Shown piece by piece: positions 14,763 to 19,418 of a stretch of DNA of 19,418 nt (positions within the stretch are counted from its first letter, which is position 1; each line of letters opens with the position of its first letter). The stretch comes from Candidatus Micrarchaeota archaeon CG_4_10_14_0_2_um_filter_60_11 (GTDB lineage: Archaea > Micrarchaeota > Micrarchaeia > Norongarragalinales > Norongarragalinaceae). The stretch covers positions 1 through 19,418 of the forward strand of contig PFPF01000007.1 in NCBI GenBank assembly GCA_002792915.1, in the 5' to 3' direction. The position numbers were made by a program, and so were the translations under genes. The notes below the pieces were generated by a model. It had not been told where the DNA came from, searched no databases, and saw nothing but the letters and a program-made list of their open reading frames with translations.

Positions 14763-15401
14763 GCCAATTTCGAATCGCGGAAAATAGACCTAGACGGCGC
14801 TAAAACAGATTACGAAAAACTGCTTTTTAGTCTAGCAAGCGAGAGAACGCGCGCGCTCGAGTATTGTTGTGGCCGGGGTTACGAGAGCCTCTTGTTGGCG
14901 AAACGTTTTGGAATAACGCCCACTTTGACGGATTATAGCGAAGCCGCGCTGAAGCTCGCCGCCGAGTTGTTCGAGAAGAACGGCGCAAAATGCAAAACCG
15001 TAAAGGCTGACGTTTATTTGCTGCCTTTTCCGGACGGGTCGTTCGACTTGGCTTATTCGCGCGGTTCTTTTGCGAACCTTAAAGACGGGCTTGGCGCGTT
15101 GCGCGAATTGTCGCGCGTTCTCGCCGATGGCGGCGTGTTAATTGTTTGCGCGCCGAACGCGTTGAGGTTTGAGAACGCGATTTTCAACCGCAGGCGCGGG
15201 TATTACCAGCGTTCTTACTTTACTTTTGAGCTCGTTGCGTTGGCCAAGAAAAACGGCTTGAAAGTGGTGAAAACGTTCGGTTACGATTCCTTCTACGTTC
15301 CGCACCTCAAAAACGCGGGGTTAAGCCGTGCGCTGATCAACGCGCCGCTGCCCGAATTCTTGAAGTTGTTCGTGGGAGTCGTCGCGGAAAAACGAGTTTA
15401 A
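14721..15401 (+). CDS. Class I SAM-dependent methyltransferase (twin A)
   Basis: A 226-residue methyltransferase. Motif I is LEYCCGRG (46-53), the acidic residue is D71 (LTDYSEAA), and LPFPDGSFDLAYSRGSFANL (about 100-119) and RVLADGGVLIVCAPNA follow. The first 14 residues equal those of the next gene. Beyond that start the two diverge strongly, and this gene uses visibly more A/T-ending codons (TTG, TTT, GTT, TAT) than its GC-rich neighbours, suggesting a different origin. ATG 14721 lies 24 bases after the RmlA fusion stop, and in-frame stops just upstream exclude a longer form. It probably modifies a sugar of the glycan; the acceptor is unknown. Confidence 0.85.
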   Translation: MNAKGNKRMWDEYYANFESRKIDLDGAKTDYEKLLFSLASERTRALEYCCGRGYESLLLAKRFGITPTLTDYSEAALKLAAELFEKNGAKCKTVKADVYLLPFPDGSFDLAYSRGSFANLKDGLGALRELSRVLADGGVLIVCAPNALRFENAIFNRRRGYYQRSYFTFELVALAKKNGLKVVKTFGYDSFYVPHLKNAGLSRALINAPLPEFLKLFVGVVAEKRV

Positions 15402-15448
15402 GCGAGCGGGCCGCATTGAGTGCATCGGGTGAAAATCTTGAAAAAAGG

Positions 15449-15491
15449 GATGAACGCCAAAGGCAACAAGCGCATGTGGGACGAGTACTAC
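15449..15491 (+). repeat. Direct repeat copy 2 at methyltransferase start
   Basis: Second copy of the repeat seen at 14720-14762: 36 identical bases, one mismatch at 15485, then 6 matching bases. It covers ATG 15450 and encodes the same MNAKGNKRMWDEYY. Confidence 0.95.
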
Positions 15492-16292
15492 TCGAACAGC
15501 CTTGTCGAGCAGGATTTCGACAGGCTCGTCAAGAAGAACAAGCTCGACCACCCCTATGCGAGGGAAGTGTTCGCAGCCTGCAAGAAGGGCGACAGGACGC
15601 TGGAGTTCGGCTGCGGCAAGGGCACAATGTCCGCGCTCCTGGCGATGCACCGCCACGCGAAGCCCACGCTCGTAGACTTTTCGCCCACCGCGATACGCTA
15701 CGCGAAAAAGCTCTTCCACCGCGCCGGCGTCAAGGGGCGCTTCGAAGTATGCGACTTCACGAAAATGCCGTTCCCCGACGAATCGTTCGACCTGGCGTAC
15801 GGCAAGGGCGTCCTGGAGCACGTTCCCGGCTACGAGACGGGGATGAGGCGCGGCCTCAAGGAGATAAGGCGCGTGCTCAAGCCGGGCGGCCGCGTCGTCT
15901 TCACCGTCCCGAACAGCTGGAGGCCGGACGGGAACCGGTTTTTCATGCGTGCGCTCAAGGCGGATTACATCCAGTACGATTTCAGCGTCGCGCAGGCAGA
16001 GCGGATTTGCGAAGAGTTGGGCTTCGTCGTCGAAAAGAAGTTCGGCGACGGCGTTTTTTACATAACGCCCGGCGAGCTCATCCGGTTCTTCAAGGTGGAC
16101 AAGCTCGTGGGAAAAAGGCTGCCGCTCGTCGAGAACAAGGAGTTGCGCGCCGAAGCGCGGGCCAATTCTTCACCGCTCTGGCGGGCGAACCAGAAATATT
16201 TCGTCTTCCTCAACTGGCTTAACAAGAAAGTCGTCCCGCCCGCCGAACTCGGTTTGATGTTCGGCCTGCGGATAAGGAAGCCGGAAGAATAA
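15450..16292 (+). CDS. Class I SAM-dependent methyltransferase (twin B)
   Basis: A 280-residue methyltransferase. Motif I is LEFGCGKG (51-58), the acidic residue D76 (LVDFSPTA), then MPFPDESFDLAYGKGVLEHVPGY and RRVLKPGGRVVFTVPNSW. The C-terminal third (from about 190) is longer than in its upstream twin and has no recognised domain. ATG 15450 matches the twin's start; TTG 15438, with GGTGA five bases upstream at 15428-15432, would add four residues (MKKG) and may be the true start. It lies 48 bases after the twin's stop and its own stop is 2 bases from the convergent FemAB-like gene. Codon use is GC-rich like the rest of the island. The target is unknown. Confidence 0.85.
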   Translation: MNAKGNKRMWDEYYSNSLVEQDFDRLVKKNKLDHPYAREVFAACKKGDRTLEFGCGKGTMSALLAMHRHAKPTLVDFSPTAIRYAKKLFHRAGVKGRFEVCDFTKMPFPDESFDLAYGKGVLEHVPGYETGMRRGLKEIRRVLKPGGRVVFTVPNSWRPDGNRFFMRALKADYIQYDFSVAQAERICEELGFVVEKKFGDGVFYITPGELIRFFKVDKLVGKRLPLVENKELRAEARANSSPLWRANQKYFVFLNWLNKKVVPPAELGLMFGLRIRKPEE

Positions 16293-16294
16293 GA

Positions 16295-17323
16295 CTAAAT
16301 CTGCAGCGCGCCCCGCGCGGACAAGAAGGCGCGCCTGCCCGTCATTGCCGTCCTGTAAAGCAGGGTGGATTTCGAGTATGCGACGCATTCCGCGGCTTCC
16401 GCGCCGAAGGACAGCTTGAATTTCCTCAAGCCCGGGTGTTCCCGCGGAATCGAGCCGAGGTCGATTGATGTGCAGCCCCGCCCGATGGCTTCCCTTATGC
16501 CCTGCCATAAAAGCAGCGAGTTCGGTGAGACGCTCCAGTAGCCGCTGTCCGAGGCGTTGAGGAAGTAGATGGCGCTGTCCCCGTAAAAAAAGAACGCGGT
16601 GACCCCAACCATCCTGCCGCCCGAATAGGCGCCGAGCCATTTCGACAGGCCCGCCGAATTCATCGAGTTGAATATGTTTTCAATGAAGATTTTCCTGTCC
16701 GGCTGGACGCCGAGCCGCGCGGCCGTGGCGGTCACGAGTTTCCAAGCCTCCTCGAAATCGCTTTTCGCGGTTATGCCGCGGACTTCCACGCCGCTTTTCT
16801 CGGCCTTTCTTATGGAATTTCTCTCCTTGCGGTCCACGAGGCAGTTCCAAACCTGTTCCTCGGTTTTCCCCGAAACGCCGAGAATCGCCTTGTCGTAAAC
16901 CTCGCGCTTGAACCCGCGCTTTTCCAGGGAAGCGGCCTCGGCGCCGAAGGGGCTGCGGTAATCCAGCGAAAAACGCTTATAGCTGGCGGGAAACTCTAAC
17001 CTTGCGGCGAACGCGCCGAACAGCGCCGCGACCGCCTCGCGCGCCTCGTTGTCCGCAGATTTTGCGATGGGCCCGCCGTAGCTCATGGGCAGCGAGAGCA
17101 CCTTGTGCCCGCCGTACTTCGCGACGTCGATTATCGGCAGCCCAGCGACGAGTTCGCCGCCGCTCCACGCCGAGGCGAAATGGGGGTGGTAATAATCGAA
17201 CGAGCCGGTCAGCACTTCAAGCCATTGCTTGGTGTAATACGCTGACGGATTCAGCGATTCTTCAGCCAGGCCGAACCAGCCGTCCGGCGGCTTGGCGCCG
17301 AACTCCACCTTGATGTGCGTCAT
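16295..17323 (-). CDS. FemAB/BioF2-like GNAT acyltransferase
   Basis: A 342-residue protein with the tandem-GNAT layout of the FemAB/Acetyltransf_6 group. The N-terminal half ends with KTEEQVWNCLVDRKERNSIRKAEKSGVEV (about 171-199), the basic helix typical of the family; the second half has GLSKWLGAYSGGRMVGVTAFFFYGDSAIYFLNAS followed by LLLWQGIREAIGRGCTSIDLG and HPGLRKFKLSFGAE, the core GNAT motif. Bacterial FemX transfers amino acids from tRNA to lipid II; others acylate sugars or amines. In an archaeon without murein a glycan or lipid-linked substrate is more likely. ATG 17323 is used. It stands alone on the minus strand, divergent from the flippase. A second family member lies downstream of that flippase. 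Confidence 0.8.
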   Translation of the reverse strand: MTHIKVEFGAKPPDGWFGLAEESLNPSAYYTKQWLEVLTGSFDYYHPHFASAWSGGELVAGLPIIDVAKYGGHKVLSLPMSYGGPIAKSADNEAREAVAALFGAFAARLEFPASYKRFSLDYRSPFGAEAASLEKRGFKREVYDKAILGVSGKTEEQVWNCLVDRKERNSIRKAEKSGVEVRGITAKSDFEEAWKLVTATAARLGVQPDRKIFIENIFNSMNSAGLSKWLGAYSGGRMVGVTAFFFYGDSAIYFLNASDSGYWSVSPNSLLLWQGIREAIGRGCTSIDLGSIPREHPGLRKFKLSFGAEAAECVAYSKSTLLYRTAMTGRRAFLSARGALQI

Positions 17324-17343
17324 TTTTCAAACCGCCGTTTGCA

Positions 17344-17375
17344 GCCGGCGATTGCCGGCATCCAACGTTTATAAG
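17344..17375. promoter_or_regulatory. Divergent promoter with TATA element and GCCGGC inverted repeat
   Basis: The 95-base gap 17324-17418 holds TTTATAAG at 17368-17375 (plus strand), read as CTTATAAA on the minus strand; either reading is a fair TATA element, predicting starts near 17398 (plus) and 17346 (minus). GCCGGC-GATT-GCCGGC (17344-17359) is a perfect hairpin or dyad overlapping the predicted minus start, so it could be an operator or leader hairpin for the FemAB-like gene. A further AT stretch, TTAATATATT, lies at 17383-17392. Confidence 0.45.
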
Positions 17376-17404
17376 TCGTGCGTTAATATATTGGATTGCA
17401 AATC

Positions 17405-17410
17405 GGGTGA
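17405..17410 (+). promoter_or_regulatory. Shine-Dalgarno deciding the flippase start
   Basis: GGGTGA at 17405-17410 lies 8 bases before GTG 17419. The GTG inside this sequence (17407) also opens the frame, but a GTG that is itself the ribosome site is less likely to be the start. Confidence 0.5.
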
Positions 17411-17418
17411 CGGCGGCA

Positions 17419-18831
17419 GTGACCGAAAAGCAGGATTACTTCAAGAATACGGGCTACGTGCTTGCGGCGAACTTCGCGGTCCTAGTCATAGGCTTCCTCT
17501 CGCGGCCGATAGTAGCAAGGCTTCTGGGTCCTTCCGAGTACGGCGCGTACGCCATCATACTCAGCACCGCCGCGCTGCTTCCCGTGTTCCTGCTTTTCTC
17601 GATGAACGTGGGCGTGCTCTTTTATTCCGCGAAAAACCCCGTGCGGGAAGCATTGAAGGAAATAATCTCGTCTTCCACCGCGTTCGTAATCGTGACCGCG
17701 TCCGTGCTTTTCGTCCCGGTCTACCTGATTTCGGGCTTGCTCTTGACGGACACCACGCCGGAATTGTTCATCGTTTCCTATATTCTCGCAGTCTGCCTGA
17801 GCCTCTTCTACATTTCGCAGGCATTGCAGCAGGGCGCGCAAAGGTTCAAGGGGCTGGGCGCGTCCAACATTATTTCCTCGCTGTTGGCCGCCGTGCTTGC
17901 GGTCTACCTTGCCTATTCGACGCAATCCGCGATAGCCATAGGGCTGAGCAGGGCGGCGGTGACCGCGGCCATAGCGCTCTTCGTGTTCAACTCGCTGGGC
18001 GGGTTCGGCAAGCCAACGTTCAAGACCGTGGCGAAGCTCTTCGACTACTCGAAGTTCCTGGGCTTCTCGGGGCTGCTGGGGTTGCCCATCGGGGTGATAG
18101 ACCGGTACGCCCTGCTCTGGTTTAGGTCCAAGGCCGAAGTTGGCTATTACGACATAGCGAACTCGCTGGGCACGATGGTGCTTCCGTTCATATCCTCCTT
18201 CCTCACGACCATGTCGCCCGCGGTCATACGCAATACCGAAAAGGCGAAAGTTTACTACGAGCGCATACTGGCCGCGACGATAGCGCTGCTCACCGTGTTC
18301 GGGATAGGCATTTTTTACCTGTCCGACATAGTGGTCACCCTGCTGCTGGGCAGCGAGTACTTGGGATCGGTGCTGCCGCTCAAGATAATCGCCGTTGCGC
18401 TTCCGGCTATGGCGCTGTTCTCCATCAACGCCACGATGTTCAGCTCGCTTAACAAGACCAAGCCAGCGGCCGCGCTTAACGTGCTGCTCAGCATAGCGCT
18501 GATTGCCGCCAACGTGCTGCTGGTTCCGGGCCTGGGGCCCGCGGGCGCGTCGTACGCGGTCCTGATATCGTTCGGGCTGGCTTCGCTCGCGGGCACGCTT
18601 TACCTGGTGCGCACCCACCCCGCCGAGCTGCGCAAACCGGCACTGCAAATACTGCTTTTCGCCGCGGCAGCCGCGGCGTACTTCGCGTTGCAGGGCTACG
18701 GCATAATCGTCAAAATCGTGGCCGTGCTCCTGTTCGCGGGCGTTACAGTGCTGCTGAACCGGCGCATCGCGATGGAAGTGGCGGACAACGCGAAAAGGCT
18801 GTTCCTGCAGAAGCTGCGCGCGAGGGGATGA
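17419..18831 (+). CDS. Wzx-type polysaccharide/lipid-linked oligosaccharide flippase (MVF/PST superfamily)
   Basis: A 470-residue integral membrane protein with about 12-14 hydrophobic segments spread over its whole length, the usual size and layout of PST/Wzx transporters. Landmarks are the N-terminal NTGYVLAANFAVLVIGFLSRPIVARLLGPSEYGAYAII (about 10-46), with the family's R-LGP-xxYG loop, and the internal KLFDYSKFLGFSGLLGLPIGVIDRYALLWF with a repeat-like second half. It should move a lipid-linked glycan to the outer face of the membrane. GTG 17419 is chosen because of GGGTGA upstream; GTG 17407 is the alternative (474 residues). It precedes a FemAB-like gene by 3 bases and is the expected export step for the island's product. 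Confidence 0.9.
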   Translation: MTEKQDYFKNTGYVLAANFAVLVIGFLSRPIVARLLGPSEYGAYAIILSTAALLPVFLLFSMNVGVLFYSAKNPVREALKEIISSSTAFVIVTASVLFVPVYLISGLLLTDTTPELFIVSYILAVCLSLFYISQALQQGAQRFKGLGASNIISSLLAAVLAVYLAYSTQSAIAIGLSRAAVTAAIALFVFNSLGGFGKPTFKTVAKLFDYSKFLGFSGLLGLPIGVIDRYALLWFRSKAEVGYYDIANSLGTMVLPFISSFLTTMSPAVIRNTEKAKVYYERILAATIALLTVFGIGIFYLSDIVVTLLLGSEYLGSVLPLKIIAVALPAMALFSINATMFSSLNKTKPAAALNVLLSIALIAANVLLVPGLGPAGASYAVLISFGLASLAGTLYLVRTHPAELRKPALQILLFAAAAAAYFALQGYGIIVKIVAVLLFAGVTVLLNRRIAMEVADNAKRLFLQKLRARG

Positions 18832-18834
18832 ATT

Positions 18835-19418
18835 GTGGAAATAACCGTTTCTGGCAAAGAGCCGCCCGGATGGAACGCGTTCCTCGCGTCAAACCGCGGC
18901 ACTTTCCACCAAAGCACTTTCAACGTGGATTACCTTCAGCCGCTTGGTTTCGAGCCCCTTTACTTTGCCGCGGAAGAGGGCAGCCGCCGCGTTGGCCAGC
19001 TGCTCGCGTTCAAGACCGCGCCGCTGCACGCCGCGAGCCTTGGGACGGCTTTCGAGGCGTTCCTCCCGCTGGGCAAGAGAATGTTCCCGACGCTGCAGGA
19101 AATCTACGGCCCGGTCGCGGAAAGCGAAGGGGCTTACGAGGCGCTGGTTTCGCGCCTTGCGGGCGAGGCAAGGAAAACGGGCGCGTCAATCTCCATTGCC
19201 AAGCCGCACCCGCTGCGCGATTACCCGCAAGCCTTCGAAAAATCCGGCTTTTCCTCGAGGCAGTCCGCCACTTTCATAATCGACCTCTCGAAAACCGAGC
19301 AGGAGCTGTGGAACGGCGTAAGCGCGAGCGCGAGGCGGAAGGTAACCCGCGCGGCAAGCGACGGCGCAATCGCGAGAATCGCGGCCGGCAATGACGACGC
19401 GGAGAAGTATTTCGCGAT
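18835..19418 (+). CDS. FemAB/BioF2-like GNAT acyltransferase, N-terminal part
   Basis: The gene runs off the window; 194 codons are present with no stop. GTG 18835 is the only sensible start (3 bases after the flippase TGA, with GAGGGGAT just upstream). The start KEPPGWNAFLASN resembles the opening of the other FemAB-like protein in this window (KPPDGWFGLAEES), and FIIDLSKTEQELWNGVSASARRKVTRAAS (about residues 147-175) matches the basic helix region of that gene and of the FemAB family. It is clearly a diverged paralogue. Coupling to the flippase suggests it modifies the lipid-linked glycan before or at export. The rest of the protein is beyond the window. Confidence 0.8.
   Translation, partial: MEITVSGKEPPGWNAFLASNRGTFHQSTFNVDYLQPLGFEPLYFAAEEGSRRVGQLLAFKTAPLHAASLGTAFEAFLPLGKRMFPTLQEIYGPVAESEGAYEALVSRLAGEARKTGASISIAKPHPLRDYPQAFEKSGFSSRQSATFIIDLSKTEQELWNGVSASARRKVTRAASDGAIARIAAGNDDAEKYFA

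Noticed and set aside
14720..15491. The 36-base direct repeats as attachment sites or insertion-sequence target duplications
   Set aside because: They begin at start codons and encode the same residues, there are no inverted repeats or recombinase genes nearby, and 36 bases is too long for a typical target duplication.
17482..18648. Long open frame (388 codons) on the minus strand across the flippase gene
   Set aside because: It is rich in Arg, Gln, Gly and His with no recognisable motif, as expected for the antisense of a GC-rich membrane-protein gene. The plus-strand frame has clear membrane segments and family motifs.

Overview
The window looks archaeal. It opens with the 3' end of a zinc-ribbon translation factor (aIF2-beta) directly followed by a complete aIF1A. 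The translation signals are also archaeal: GGTGAT-type Shine-Dalgarno sequences, a TTTATATA box placed for a leaderless mRNA, T-tract terminators, and many GTG or TTG starts. The DNA is GC-rich with GC-rich third codon positions, and genes are packed so tightly that neighbours often overlap by 4-25 bases. A DPANN-type lineage is plausible but cannot be settled from this sequence. No rRNA, tRNA, CRISPR array, transposase or integrase was found, and no gene-free stretch exceeds about 100 bases.

After the two initiation-factor genes (2-475), everything is a surface-glycan or glycoconjugate island arranged in six strand blocks. Block 1 (minus, 479-4109) is a nucleotide-sugar operon read from right to left: a WecB/WbpI-type 2-epimerase, a GalE/WbpP-type epimerase, a WbpD-type left-handed beta-helix acetyltransferase and a DegT/WbpE-type aminotransferase. 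Block 2 (plus, 4209-6786) holds a GT4 glycosyltransferase, a NodB-type deacetylase and a methyltransferase, joined by 4-base stop/start overlaps. Block 3 (minus, 6836-10579) holds a second DegT aminotransferase, two methyltransferases and a GT4 enzyme.

Block 4 (plus, 10647-16292) holds a GT4 enzyme, RmlB (dTDP-glucose 4,6-dehydratase), an unusual single ORF joining a GT-A-like domain to a long-form RmlA nucleotidyltransferase, and two methyltransferases whose reading frames begin with the same 36 bases. Block 5 (minus, 16295-17323) is a FemAB/BioF2-like acyltransferase. Block 6 (plus, 17419 to the end) is a Wzx-type flippase followed by a second, truncated FemAB-like gene.

Taken together, the island could make at least two unusual activated sugars: an acetamido-amino sugar from the WbpE/D/I-like set, and a dTDP-6-deoxy (possibly amino) sugar from RmlA/RmlB plus a C4-type aminotransferase. 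It could assemble them with three or four glycosyltransferases, decorate them by deacetylation, up to five methylations and FemAB-type acyl or aminoacyl transfer, and flip the lipid-linked product across the membrane. Both nucleotide-sugar pathways are incomplete here (no WbpA/WbpB, no RmlC/RmlD), and no oligosaccharyltransferase or ligase is present, so partner genes must lie elsewhere or the products differ from the classical ones.
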